Shown: positions 32,939-43,904, counted from the first letter of the stretch. The stretch is 64,000 nucleotides of DNA from Heliocidaris erythrogramma (GCA_025617745.1 CM046855.1:46107813-46171812), one strand, 5' to 3'. Notes: a model not told the origin generated them from the letters alone. A program made the numbers and translations.

Positions 32939-32980
32939 CTGGTACAGTGAGATTGAAAGAAGGCTACCTCAAGAAATATG
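32939..32980 (+). CDS. PLEKHB-like exon: PH domain strand 1
   Basis: A 42-base exon with acceptor GATTACAG and donor ATG|GTAAGT. It encodes (A)GTVRLKEGYLKKY, the first strand of a PH domain. It begins in phase 1 and so needs a preceding exon; none with a convincing ATG was identified between the N gap and here. Confidence 0.82.
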
Positions 32981-35900
32981 GTAAGTAAATGTTAACCTGT
33001 TTAATACTAAGCCCGAGATAATGCAGGCTGGATTCTGTGGGGAATGCGTGTTATACCAAAATCAAATTGTACGGTCGGATTCTGAGTATCAAACTTCATG
33101 ATTTATGAATCGGTTTGGAATTTTAAGAAGAAAGACATTTCTTTGTCCAAAACACTAAAAATCATATGATCGGTTAAACCACTGCCTTCATTAATTGGGT
33201 AGTACCTGTATTAAGCTTTATGGAAGGAGAATGTTAAAACAGCTTTGCACTAGAAGAGTTTTTGGTAGAATACAGATTTGGTGAAAGTCTTCTCACATTT
33301 GTTGTTTGTGGTACATGATGTAGGAGAAGTGAGTATCTCTAGTTCTTCTGTATGTATACATGAACAAGTAGAAGATATGTTCATTTTTATGCTTCCGCCC
33401 ACCGAAGGTGGTGCTGGAGACATTATTATGTTTTCGGGTTGTCCGTCCGTACATCCGTCCCTCTTTATCGTTCTCGCGATAACTCAAGAACCACTTTAGG
33501 TATGAATTTCAAACTTGGTGCTAGTATGTATCACCATAGGAAGACAATCTGATTAGATTTTGGGGTACGTAGGTCAAAGTTCAAAGGCCACAGAGGTCAA
33601 TTTCTGAATTGCAGGTGTTAGCCTCGTTCTCGCGATATCTCAAAAACCATTTGAGGTATGAACTTTAAACTTGGTGCTAGTATGTATCACCATAGGAAGA
33701 CAATCTGATTGGATTTTGGGGTATGTAGGTCAAGGTCAAAGCCAAGTCACAGGTCAATTTCTGAAATTGCAGGTTTTAGCCTTCTTAAAGGGGAATTATC
33801 CCCACGAGACTTTTATCATTGACCTAAAACAGAATTCTAAACAGTTTCTGATAAAGTAAAAACATCGTATATTCGAGAATCGAGAGGATGGGAATTGTCG
33901 ATTGAATCCTCCGATTTTTATTGTTCTCGAGAGTAAAGCAGCGTCGCCATGTTCCCGGTGCGATCGGGCTGTGTGACGTAGGGCATGGAGTTGGCCGTAG
34001 CGCATTGTAATTGGCTCGCAATAGTTCACCAACATTATTTTAAAAAGAGTTAATTATTATTAATAATAACATAAATTACGCAAGAGTTTCATAATTAAAT
34101 TAAATAAATCAATTTATATTATCTACGTAACTATCACATTTGAAAAACATTTATTAGAGTAAAATAATCATCGTAAGTAAAACGTGTTCCAGGACACACT
34201 AGCTTGATTATACGATTCGCCTGGGCATAAGCTTAGCCCGCAGATCTACGTGATAATCGGCCTCCGTGAAATGATCACTGCAGATCACATCATTTTTCCG
34301 ATCAAGTTTGAAGTCTTTTCCTTGGAATATTTCCACGTTCAATATGGTCACCCAACGCTTGAACAATTGCTGACATTTCTGCGGGTCTGGGAACCGATGG
34401 AATGATTTCCCTATCGTTTTCTTGGAACAGTTACAACAGCCGAACGCTTGACAATACACCATGTTTACCGTGTGTATATGCAGCGCGCGCTTCATGCAAG
34501 CTAGCTACTAGCTAGTGAGTTCTCCATCCCCTACGTCATCACGCGCAAGGTTTTATGGGAAATTTAGAGAAAATGGACGCCGCCAGTAGGAGTAGACATC
34601 GTAAAAAGTGGTCTCTATTTTCTGCTCTTACAACGGCATCAGTTGGTCTAAAACGGTGATTTTTATATCAAATTAAATGTTATTTTATTCACTATGACCC
34701 TATTTACATTTAAAAGCCTGGGGATAATTCTCCTTTAACACGATATCTCAAGAACCATTCGATCCATTAACTTCAAACTTGGCACTAGTATGCATCACCA
34801 TAGTGAGACGAAATGATGAGATTTTTATTCACATAGGTCAAAGGTCATTTGAATATTCACTATCTTTTATTGCCTATTGATTATTATTTGGCTTGTGCAG
34901 GTAATCTGTTGACGCGATGGAGACGGAAGCACTTCACTATCTACCAGGATGGACAGCTGGCCTGGTCGGATGGGAGCGGTCAGACTCCAGACAAGGTCGT
35001 CAACGTCCGCACGGAATGCACCATGCTTAGGGTGGGGGCACAAGTGGGGTCCGATGCCCCATCATTACCCTCAGGGGCAAGGAAGGACTTCATGTTTGCT
35101 ATGACGGCAAGGGGCAAGAACTATTACATTCTGGCAGAGACCGAGCAAGATTTGGTGTAAGTTGAGAATACAGAATGAAATGAAATTTCAGGAAAATCCT
35201 GCAATATCATTAGGACATTTCAGACATATAAAATCTTCTTGAATTTTTGTCCTATTGGTCATATGAATAGTAAAATAAAATTTGTAGGGTAGTGTAGGCC
35301 ATTCATTTGGAGGAAAAGCCAAATTGTTATTGAATAAGGGAAAGCCTTGCAACAGTTCTGTTGTCCTTACGATTCATGGATGGTCGATCAAGCTTTTTCT
35401 CTTACTGAATTAAGGTCTGCAATTCAATGCTATTATGATACTAGGACCCCCAGTCTGGAAGATTTCACATTTATATTTTCATATTTATTAATATTGCAAT
35501 ATTCTTCCAAAGTTATGAAAATCTGATCATACAATATGCAGTCAGCTTTGGAAAGTTTTAATTGTATCCCCGGCAGTTCAAATTTTGCATGAAGGTGTCC
35601 CTTGGTGTAATCTAAAAACCTGTACTTTTTGGTGATGCTGCCACCAGTGTCCCGTCTTTTATAGGGTCAAAGGTCATACTTCAGGGCATGGCGTGAGTGC
35701 ACTCTGCAGGCCACATTTCTTGATGGATTTCTTTCAAATTTTGTATGGAGATGTATCTTGGTATATCTCTCAACACATTTCTTTCAAATTTTATATGAAG
35801 ATGTGTCTTAGTGAAACCTACACATCTAAATTGTTTGCTGATGCTACCCCCACTGTACCACTTTCTATACAGTCAAATGTCATATTCAGGTTGTTGTTAG

Positions 35901-37654
35901 GGTCAAGTGTCATATTTTCGTTGCATGCATTCTGGAGGACACATTTGTTAACTCATTTCTTTCAGATTTTGTATGTAGGTCCATTATAGATTACACCTCT
36001 ACAGTTTTTGGTGATGCTGCCTCTAGTGTTCCGTCTTTCATAGGATCAAAGGTCATATTTTAGTGGATGGCTTATGTGCGCTCTGAGGTCATATTTCTTC
36101 CGAATTTTCTATAAAAATGCATTATACTCTAATCTGCACAAATCGTTTTGGTAATGCTGCTCCTAGTGTTGACAATATTCCGGGCCACTGGCGGCAATTT
36201 CTACACCATCCTTTTGTTTGAGGGAGGGGATGGGGGAGGGTCTTTGTCCCTCCTTCAAATCGCTGCCAGTGCCGGGGGATACATTTTGCGGCACCAGCAA
36301 TGCACGTTTCTAGTTTAAGTTTTGGGATTATGTGTGTATATGTACGTGTAGCTAAATGAACAATTGTAGGCATGACAGTTATAATATTATGTCTCCATCA
36401 CTTTGCCTTTTAATACAGACAATGGTTAGAAGTGCTGTATCAGGCTAAAGGTATCCCTCCTCCTAGTCAACAACAACAACAACAACAACAACAACCTGGA
36501 GCACCAGTGGGCAGAGGGGGCATGCCACAACCTCAGGGTCAAGTACCATACCCCTCACAAGCACCTCCTCCCAACCAGCCCCCTGCATACGGCTTCAATC
36601 CAAACGTGACTGGTGAGTTTGTACATGAATTTCTGGGGTCTAAAAGCTGACATATGTTGAACCGAGTTACATATGACCAAGCTTTTGATGCGAGATTTCC
36701 TGACCAATGATTATTCTGTCAACATGGCTTATCACATTTATACATGATAAATAATGTATTTTCTTTATGAAATGTTTGTCACCTACAACATTTTTTTCAT
36801 GAATTTAATGTATGAATTGAGTCACACCCATTTGAACCCCAAAATGAGAATAATGTACTATAAGCCTACAAAATTGCTGGCCCCCATTTAAGAGTGCAGT
36901 TAGTCGCTATCCTTGCATGAAGGACTCTGTGCTTTCCAAATATTGCAGCTCCAGCTTTCTGACAATTGTGGACCCTTGTCCCTCAGATAAGACTCAAAGG
37001 CATATGTTCCCTTACTGCTTACTCTCTATAAGAATATATTTGCTTGCAGAGAAGTAAGAATAGCTACAGTATATTAAGATCATATTAGAGAGAGATAGAT
37101 GTAACATTATATCACCATTTATCAAATCAGGTCAACCACCACCCCCTGTAGCTGCTGCCCCTTATCCTCAAGCAGGTGGCTACCCCGCCCAACAACCCTA
37201 CCCTGTCCAACAGCAGAGACCTGCATACCCTACACAGCCTGGTGGACCAGTAGCAACCAGACCTGTACAACAGACAGTCATCATCCAGGACGACTCCCGG
37301 TCGTATTACCGGGGCGGCGACGGATTCGCCACCGGACTCCTGGCTGGCTCCCTTCTCGGAGGGTACCATGGATGGGGATGGGGCTACGGTGGTGGCTACG
37401 GTGGTGGTTACTACGGTCATGGGTGGGGAGGTGGCCTCCACTTTGGTCATCACCACCATCACCATGATCACTTTCATGACCATGACCACTTTGGCCACGA
37501 TGATCATTTCGGGCATCATGACCATCACGACCACCATGATTTCGGAGGTCATGACAGCTTTGGAGGTCATGATGATTTCGGAGGAGGTGGAGATTTCGGT
37601 GGAGGTGACTTTGGGGGAGGGGACTTTGATGGGGGAGATTTTGGTGGGGATTAA
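32939..37654 (+). CDS. PLEKHB/evectin-like PH protein with Gly/His-rich tail, 4 exons, 5' incomplete
   Basis: Four exons (32939-32980, 34901-35156, 36419-36612, 37131-37654) join in frame into about 338 residues ending at TAA. Residues 3-110 form a PH domain: VRLKEGYLKKYG, LLTRWRRKHFTIYQDGQLAW, DKVVNVRTECTMLRVG and the closing helix ETEQDLVQWLEVLYQAKG. A poly-Gln and Pro/Tyr/Gln-rich segment follows, then QQTVIIQDDSRSYYRG and FATGLLAGSLLGG. The last two resemble the VIIRERYRD and LALGMLAGAA segments of PLEKHB2 (evectin-2), whose PH domain binds phosphatidylserine on recycling endosomes. The hydrophobic tail of evectins is replaced by WGWGYGGGYGGG, a His/Asp block and Gly-Asp-Phe repeats. Fewer than about ten N-terminal residues are missing if the gene is free-standing. 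AATAAA words at 38500 and 38525 are candidate poly(A) signals. Evectin kinship is my inference from motifs. Confidence 0.85.
33789..34734. mobile_element. 946-bp TTAA-flanked element carrying a THAP-domain ORF
   Basis: TTAA at 33785-33788 and 34735-34738. Ends AGGGGAATTATCCCCA and TGGGGATAATTCTCCT are inverted with one or two differences. It interrupts a tandem-repeat unit, whose sequence resumes after it. TTAA targets are typical of piggyBac-type transposases; no transposase is present. Confidence 0.9.
34208..34462 (-). CDS. THAP zinc-finger domain ORF within a TTAA element
   Basis: The minus ORF from ATG at 34462 (an in-frame ATG also at 34495) to TAA at 34208 gives about 84 residues: MVYCQAFGC, SFHRFPDPQKCQQLFKRW, VICSDHFTEADY, LMPRRIV. 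These fit the THAP C2CH signature: C-x4-C near the start, an HRFP motif, a conserved Trp, C-x2-H followed by F, and a proline near the end (x-MP). THAP domains bind DNA and occur in P-element transposases and host factors. Upstream (34500-34560) is CpG-rich with a TGACGTA word, perhaps a promoter. The ORF stops right after the domain, so it may be a first exon, a captured gene fragment, or a small DNA-binding protein. Confidence 0.8.
   Translation of the reverse strand: MVYCQAFGCCNCSKKTIGKSFHRFPDPQKCQQLFKRWVTILNVEIFQGKDFKLDRKNDVICSDHFTEADYHVDLRAKLMPRRIV
34901..35156 (+). CDS. PLEKHB-like exon: main PH domain
   Basis: Acceptor GCTTGTGCAG, donor GT|GTAAGT. It encodes NLLTRWRRKHFTIYQDGQLA, a basic first loop typical of lipid-binding PH domains, then VVNVRTECTMLRVG, and KDFMFAMTARGKNYYILAET near the end. 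A plausible full PH fold when joined to the flanking exons. Confidence 0.9.
35568..36316. mobile_element. Tandem-array element with ATCCCCGGCA ends, copy 2
   Basis: ATTGTATCCCCGGCAG left, GTGCCGGGGGATACATTTTG right, then GCAATGCACGTTTCTAGTT as in copy 1. It keeps an internal segment (about 35826-36197) that copy 1 lacks. Confidence 0.85.
36419..36612 (+). CDS. PLEKHB-like exon: PH C-terminal helix and Gln/Pro-rich region
   Basis: Acceptor TTTTAATACAG, donor ACTG|GTGAGT. It opens with QWLEVLYQAKG, containing the invariant PH-domain Trp. A nine-Gln run follows (CAA repeats near 36470-36494, a possible length polymorphism), then PQGQVPYPSQAPPPNQPPAY. Confidence 0.88.
37131..37654 (+). CDS. PLEKHB-like terminal exon: VII motif, LAG segment, Gly/His tail
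   Basis: Acceptor ATCAAATCAG, open to TAA at 37652-37654. Order: Pro/Gln/Tyr repeats (PYPVQQQRPAYPTQ); QTVIIQDDSRSYYRGGDG; ATGLLAGSLLGGYHG; GWGYGGGYGGG; a His/Asp block of about 21 His opening with six consecutive His; and DFGGGD-type repeats to the end. The block suggests divalent-metal binding or a disordered, phase-separating tail; neither is shown here. The exon is GC-rich compared with surrounding DNA. Confidence 0.9.
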
Positions 37655-38040
37655 GAGATGTATATAATTTGAATATGAATATCATATACAAATGTATACA
37701 TTCTAATGCTGATGTTTTAACTAATGATTCAAAGCAAAATATATTCCTCTTTTTCAGTTGGTAAAGCTGCTCTGAATATAGATTTTTCCTCACTTGGTAC
37801 TGTCATTGAGCCCCCAAATAGTGTCAAATATGCTTGTGAGTAGCATGAGTACAAAGACTGAATAAGGAGATCAGCTTTAATCAATGTTTGAAATTTTAAT
37901 ATCCTGTTCTCAAGAGTTAAACAAGAATGTATTACTCAGGACTAACCAAAAATCAATTGATGAAATGTCAGAGAAATTCAATGAAAATGCAAGTTTGAGT
38001 GGCTGTGCAGTTGTGCTTTTTTGTCTGTAACAAGGGAACC

Positions 38041-38110
38041 TAGTGGTCAGGACCAAAACCTGAGCAAAGTGGGAGAAAGGAAGAGAAAGAGAGAGAGAGA
38101 GAGCGCGTCT
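38041..38110. repeat. GA-rich tract
   Basis: GGAAGAGAAAGAGAGAGAGA-type purine run; low complexity. Confidence 0.8.
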
Positions 38111-38136
38111 GCATTTCATTTGAGATTATTTTAACA

Positions 38137-38290
38137 CTTATCCAATCCAATCCAACCCAATCTGTAAATTTGTAGAGCGCCAATGTCTAGTTTCCTAATG
38201 CAAGGCACTTAAAGCACATGATGCCTTAAACCACTTATAACCACTTACAAACCACTTATATACCACTTTATATAAGGTAATGTGTTAAAC
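38137..38290 (-). mobile_element. LINE/SINE 3' end with ATTGG-type tail
   Basis: ATCCAATCCAATCCAACCCA then GTAAATTTGTAGAGCGCCAA: same family as 19985-20200. Read on minus it is GGCGCTCTACAAATTTAC followed by an (ATTGG)n tail. Confidence 0.65.
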
Positions 38291-38299
38291 AAAATTGTG

Positions 38300-39360
38300 A
38301 TGTTTCTTTGAATACTTAGAATGCTTTTTAGAATATTAGGCATTTTTCTTTTAGTCACAACATTTGAACCCATTTCTAACAGGAAATGTTGGTTTGGTAG
38401 CTTAACGAAACGCAATGCCGCAAAAAGATGCGGGAAAGACGCAAAGAGGGTAATTGCCAGTTATGTCTGTACTTCTAACATTAAAATCAGACATATCTGA
38501 ATAAAAGTTTGAAGTGTAAAGGAGAATAAAAGCCCAAAATGCATTCTAAAGCCTCTTTCACACATTATGTGGTAAATCGTCTCAAATAACCGCTATAAAG
38601 TATGTACAGCAAAGTAAAATGATATAAGCGCTCACATCAAATTGCTGCACCTTATAACACACAGATACAAGTTAGTTCGCTTAAGGGCATTTGCTGTGCT
38701 CAGCAAATTTTTCTCCTCATTTCTGCCAATCATTTACACAAGAAATGATTTTATTTTTCTGCAGCCTTTTTAAAAAATTGTTGAGGGGTTTTTGGTAGTG
38801 GTCTAAGGCATATTGTATGAACAGGGCTCTGAAGAATGGCTTTATTTTGTAAACTAATGAATTGTGCCAAAAGATTGCATTGCCATAGAGGTTTTTTTCT
38901 GAGATAGGATGAAAATCTATTGAAATCTCGTCATCCACAATACGATGTACCACCTGTCAGGTGCAATGGATAAGCTGAAATCCGCAATGCCTCACAGGAA
39001 ATAGTTGTCATGAAGCTGGAATAAACAATAATATGGTGCCTATTTTCTTATTATATCCATCATGAAAAGAATCTGCACAATTGATTGGTCCAATGAGCTT
39101 CATGTGATAAAATCTAATTCCCACTAGCCTCATGCAAACGAGGAAATTGCCATCCGTGTACAGTCGTACTAATAACGGATACTATACACGGCATATGACA
39201 TCACATACGAAAAGTGCGTACTACATTGTGACTGCAAAAATATGCGTGTATCTATTGTTTTTGGCACATGCGCGTGATAATGTCATTACGCCTTTGATAT
39301 CCGCGCAAATTCATCCCTTCAAACCTGTTTGTATACGTAGGTCTACGGTGCAGATGATCA
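38300..39360. other. Intergenic, no gene seen
   Basis: Contains the two candidate AATAAA signals for the PLEKHB-like gene (38500, 38525). Nothing else is supported. Confidence 0.5.
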
Positions 39361-39503
39361 CCAGGGGGGCGTTTCATGAAAAGACTTGTCAGATATTTTA
39401 TCCGACAAATTTGCTCTCAGCCAATCAGATGCAAGGATTTCAGTAGCTTATAACAGTTGTCGGATAAAATATCCGACAGTTTCCTTTCATGAAACGCTCC
39501 CCA
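39361..39503. mobile_element. CCAATCAG-core palindromic MITE, copy 4
   Basis: GGGGGGCGTTTCATGAAAAG left, CTTTCATGAAACGCTCCCC right. Arms carry ATATTTTATCCGACAA and TTGTCGGATAAAATAT, unlike other copies but complementary to each other. Core CTCAGCCAATCAGATGC. Confidence 0.85.
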
Positions 39504-40394
39504 GTAGATCAGTATATTTAGGCTTTTGTTCAAGATGACAGAGATAAACCAAATATACACTGCTAAATTTGAATCTCTGGTTAAACTATGGTACCCTCAG
39601 TGACGCGAGGATGACCATTTTCCTTTGGGACTGTGCTCCTCATGAAAATAACTGTGGTTCACTTCACCACGAGGACCATAGTTCCAACCAGACCCTCTCA
39701 TTGCAGTATACATTTGCATACTATATTTGGACAGTTTTCGTTGAATGTTCCCTTTGCTATTGCCTTGGTTTTTATCTGTGAAGCATCAGAATGCTATTCC
39801 TCCACTTCCAAAATTAAAAGTTTTGAGAAATACCTGTGGATAAAAAGACATGCTGCCACCGTAGTGCAGATTTGATGTCGCCCCCCGAGGTTGCAAATTC
39901 GCCTATCTGTAGCATCCGATCGATGGTGCACCATATTGCGACCAAGAATTACTCTACTGGTGTATGCATAGCCTACTTGTATTTGAAATTTTGAATGCAA
40001 TATTGTATGCCACTTTATGCATGTCTTTCATTTTAGAACAACAGTATTATAGCTGCTTTAGATGGTCATGATATATATACAAATAGTTATGTGAATGTGA
40101 ATATCATACAAAGAGGCTGTAAAAACACAATATTCATCTTGCTGTTCATTTGTAAATTCAGATTGTATTACTTATATTTTATTTAAATCTTAAGATTAAT
40201 CATACCTATTGATTTCTTTTTAAGCTTAATCAACTGAAGGACATTTTGAAATCACTGTTTTTGTCTTTGTTCGTCCTTGTTATTGTGTGTGACTGTAGCT
40301 GTGTGTTATCTAAAGCACCATTTATTAAGTCTGTACTGGGATATACGTATTGAAATATCTTCTGCCATTTTGTAATGTAAGTTTTTTTTATTAA

Positions 40395-40636
40395 CCCCTT
40401 CCATGCCACCAGACTTTTGAGCAAATGTCCAAAATGAATTTTCAAGAGTTAAATATTAACTTTCAAAGAGTTTTTTCTCGAGCAAGCTGGGCAAAGTTAT
40501 ATTGCATAAGAATAAACATTAAACTGATAGCACAGGTTTCTGTATGAGGAAGAATTTTCAAGCCATTCTGAGCCTAAACAAAATGTTCAACACTAAAAAT
40601 TTTGGACGGGATTTGCCGCCAACGGCATGGTAGGGG
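40395..40636. mobile_element. TTAA-flanked MITE, family 1, second copy
   Basis: TTAA at 40391-40394 and 40637-40640; CCCCTTCCATGCC and GGCATGGTAGGGG ends. Interior shares CTGTATGAGGAAGAATTTTC and GGGATTTGCCGCC with the inverse of 161-403. Confidence 0.85.
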
Positions 40637-40724
40637 TTAATAAGATTCTCTTCATGTTGAGGGACAATTGTAGGAATAGCATTTTTTTTCTGTGTCCATG
40701 ATGGGGTAGGGGTAGAAATAATAG

Positions 40725-41202
40725 ATGAAGACCCCTCTTTTTATTGCTTTGTATCAAGTTACAAAAGAAATAACATTAAAATGTTAAAGAGGCTGACATA
40801 TACATATCTATTTCTTTATCAAAAATAATGAAGAAAAATCTACACACAAAATGTATTTAGATTCATTTGCTCTTTCTGTGATTACCAGTCATTTAAAGTA
40901 TATTTAATTATTTACAAACTTTGGGAGCAAAATGTGAACTTTAAAATATGATATAATATTGAAAATATAAATGAAGACCCCTCTTTTATATGCTTTGTAT
41001 CTATTTATAAAAGAAGTATTATTTAATGTTAAAGAGGCTGACATATACATATATGTTTCTTTTAAAAAAGTAATGATGAAAAATCAGTGCACAAAATGCA
41101 CACATAAACTTGATAATTTAGATTTATTTGCTCTTTCTATGATTACCAGTGATTTGATTATTTACAAATTTTGGGAGCAAAATGTGAACTTTAAAATATA
41201 CA
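40725..41202. repeat. ~240-bp tandem duplication
   Basis: GATGAAGACCCCTCTTTT...GGGAGCAAAATGTGAACTTT appears at 40725-40945 and again at 40968-41202 with scattered differences. No conserved ORF. Confidence 0.85.
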
Positions 41203-41805
41203 GCATGGCCCTGGAAAAATCGGACTAGCATACGTCCAATAATGTGGGGTCAAATTCGCTTGTACTAGATAGCAAGGAAAATCTTTTCATATGAAGAATG
41301 ACACCCAGACTGACCAATTTGGTGTAGGGGATTTTGTTTTATGGAGCATTTTTGTGATGCAAGGTAGGAGTTCAAATTTGTCTAGTAGCAATGAAACTGC
41401 ATTTTAAACAATTCATCTTGCCTTGTTATATTAATCAGCACTTTCTCGATGTACATACTGCACTTCTACACATCTAATCACATAAACATGTAGGCTCTTC
41501 ATAAAAACGTGTGTGGAATGTTATGTTTGTGTTCAATCTGACGTTTATTACAGCTTGCTCAAATTTGGGCAGATGATATTAAGTTATTTTCTGTAAGGAG
41601 CACTGCTGTGGATGTCTTCAGAATTGTTTCACAAAAATGCATCTAGAATGAAAACCAAACAAACCAAGAAATAGTAATAGATATTCATGTTATGTAAAGG
41701 TAGATTGTAATATTCATGCGAGGTCAGTAGATTTACCAGTATTATATGGGAGGGATATTTTTTATGAATTGTCAGAAAAAAAAATCATAATATATTCTAT
41801 CCTTT

Positions 41806-41934
41806 CAGGGGAGCGTTTCATCAAGCGTTTTATCCGTGATTTTTATAAGCTACTAAAATCCTTGCATCTGATTGGCTGAGAGCAGATTTGTCATTAAAAA
41901 TCACTGACAAAACGCTTGATGAAACGCTCCCCTG
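41806..41934. mobile_element. CCAATCAG-core palindromic MITE, copy 5
   Basis: CAGGGGAGCGTTTCATCAAG left and its inverse right; core CATCTGATTGGCTGAGAGCA. Confidence 0.85.
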
Positions 41935-42663
41935 GTTTCCTTTCAGTACTTTTGAAGATCAAAGTACATTAATTATTTACAGTGGAAACTTTATATAAAG
42001 AGAGCTGATATAATGAGATTCCTGGTCCCAAGGTCCTCATTATAGTGAGTTTCGAAAGTACTTTATATATGTTTTTATGTGTTTGTCCTATTATAGAAAG
42101 TCTGTAGCAATATAGTAGAGAGCATGCATAATGCACAGTACTATCACATCTTGTGTTTTTTATATGTAAAATAAAGCATTCAACTGCAATTGCTTTTAAG
42201 AACTTTGCCTTCCTGAAATATGAAATGTTGTCACCCCTACTAGGATTCATCAGGGTTTTTTTTGCTCATTTTGTTTCATTTCTGTGTACAATTATGCATA
42301 TACCATGGTAGCCATGATGTACATGGATGAATGAAAGAAAGTGAGAGATGGATCGACAGAATAAGCATTCATTTTTGTTTGATTTTCAATCATGTATAAA
42401 ATGGCAAAATTAGTCCATGTGACAGCCGATATGATTCCCTGTATTTTATATACCGTTGCCTGGTAAACTTTTTGTCAGTGATCATTGATATATTTCATTA
42501 TAAAAGAACACATCAACGAATTATGTTATTATCTTTAATACAGAGCAATGATTCATTGTGCACATTAAAGCCAAACATTTGAGTAATAACAATAATTTAT
42601 GAATATGGCTTATGAAAATAAAATAAGTTGAGTCAGGGCTGTTTTTAGTGACAGCGCAAGACA

Positions 42664-42813
42664 TCATTTCATAAAAACTTGTTATCAATAACAAATGCCA
42701 AATTCTATATCAACTTTGCTCTCATTCTAGCAAATGCAGAGATTGCAGTATAGCTTATATCAATTCTTGTATTAAACTTGCCATTGGTAACAGTTTTTTA
42801 TGAAATAGGGCCC
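42664..42813. mobile_element. CCAATCAG-core palindromic MITE, copy 6 (decayed)
   Basis: ATTTCATAAAAACTTGTTAT left, CAGTTTTTTATGAAATAGGG right. The core is mutated and the CCAAT word is lost. Confidence 0.55.
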
Positions 42814-42874
42814 TGGATGGAATTAGTGACAGAAAATTTCAGAGGAAACTGTCTCTAATATCAGAATAGAGAGA

Positions 42875-43060
42875 ATGTGGTAGGAGAGAGAGAGAGAATG
42901 TGGTAGGAGAGAGAGAGAGAGAGAGAGAGAGGGGTGAGGATATTAGCCTGAGAGAGTATAAGAGGGGGGGGGGGGATCAGTCTGAGAGAGAGAAGGAGAG
43001 AGAGAGAGGGTGGGGGGGGGGGGGGGGGAAGGGTATGAGCCTGAGAGAGAGAGAGTGGGG
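42875..43060. repeat. GA/G-rich low-complexity tract
   Basis: GAGAGAGAGA runs alternating with G homopolymers and a repeated TGAGCCTGAGAGAG-type word; ORFs here are artefacts. Confidence 0.85.
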
Positions 43061-43337
43061 TGTAGAGTATATGATGCAGGAAAATATAAAACATCAATTT
43101 TGACTGCTCCTTGTAAACAATCATGATAGAAATTAGAAAAAAGGGAAAATTTTACAGTATAAATTTATACACACATCTAGACAGAAATGACCATCTGGTA
43201 TGGAAAATATTTTAATCAAAATTTGCCCCATATTCTATTGACAAATGTCAATATACTCCCCCCCCCCCCACAGCAGATGTTTATTTCTATATGGCTCCCA
43301 CCAAGCAGAAATACACCAGCCTGTAACAAGGGGGCAG

Positions 43338-43412
43338 TAGAGAGTAAGAGAGAGAGAGAGAGGGAGAGAGAGAGAGAGAGAGAGAGGGAGGGAGAGAAGG
43401 AGAGAGAAAGCA
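43338..43412. repeat. (GA)n microsatellite
   Basis: Long GAGAGAGA run with GGGA interruptions. Confidence 0.9.
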
Positions 43413-43904
43413 GATAATAATTAATATGAAAATAGAGAGATAATGATGTGTGTACCTCCACATGTGAGCTATACGAGATATTTTAAGATGAAGAAATGAG
43501 ATACTATTCCATGTAGACCTATATCTCAGAACATATTTAAAATTACTCTCTTTTATTGTTGCTGAACATTGCATCTTTAATTCCTAACTTGTTTGACATC
43601 ATGTGATTAATTTAGCCTTTTCACAGTATAAGAAATATACCAAATTATGATTTCAGAAACCTGACAAAGTCTATCAAAGTGAATTTTTTTTAAAATTATG
43701 AATGTCAAGCAGATCTACCTCTTAAAAATATATATGTTTCTTCATAATCATATGTTTTGCTATCCTTATTTATCAAGCAGGTTTATTGTTTATTCAAATT
43801 ATGAGATTTTTCTCTGAGAATAGTGCAAGAAAAAGTGTCCATCGAGGTTCAATGTGTCAGCTTAAAACCAGTATAGCTCCATCTACATGTATTTGTAGCT
43901 AGAG

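Larger units (their letters stand above)
33385..34860. repeat. Three-unit tandem repeat (CTTGGTGCTAGTATG) with nested TTAA element
   Basis: Units of about 160 bases: TCGCGATA-CTCAA-AACCA, AAACTTGG(T/C)(G/A)CTAGTATG(T/C)ATCACCATAG, then AGGTCAAAG words. Copies start near 33470, 33630 and 34740. The third is split from the second by the 33789-34734 insertion. Confidence 0.8.

Noticed and set aside
33278-33499. ORFs around the GTCCGTCCG stretch as a gene
   Set aside because: Part of the three-unit tandem repeat (33385-34860).
37127-37793. 147- and 170-codon minus-strand ORFs
   Set aside because: Antisense shadows of the His/Gly-rich terminal exon; their Val/Met- and His-rich composition follows from that repeat.
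42861-43124. ORFs in the GA-rich tract
   Set aside because: Pure low complexity; open on both strands because GA repeats lack stops.
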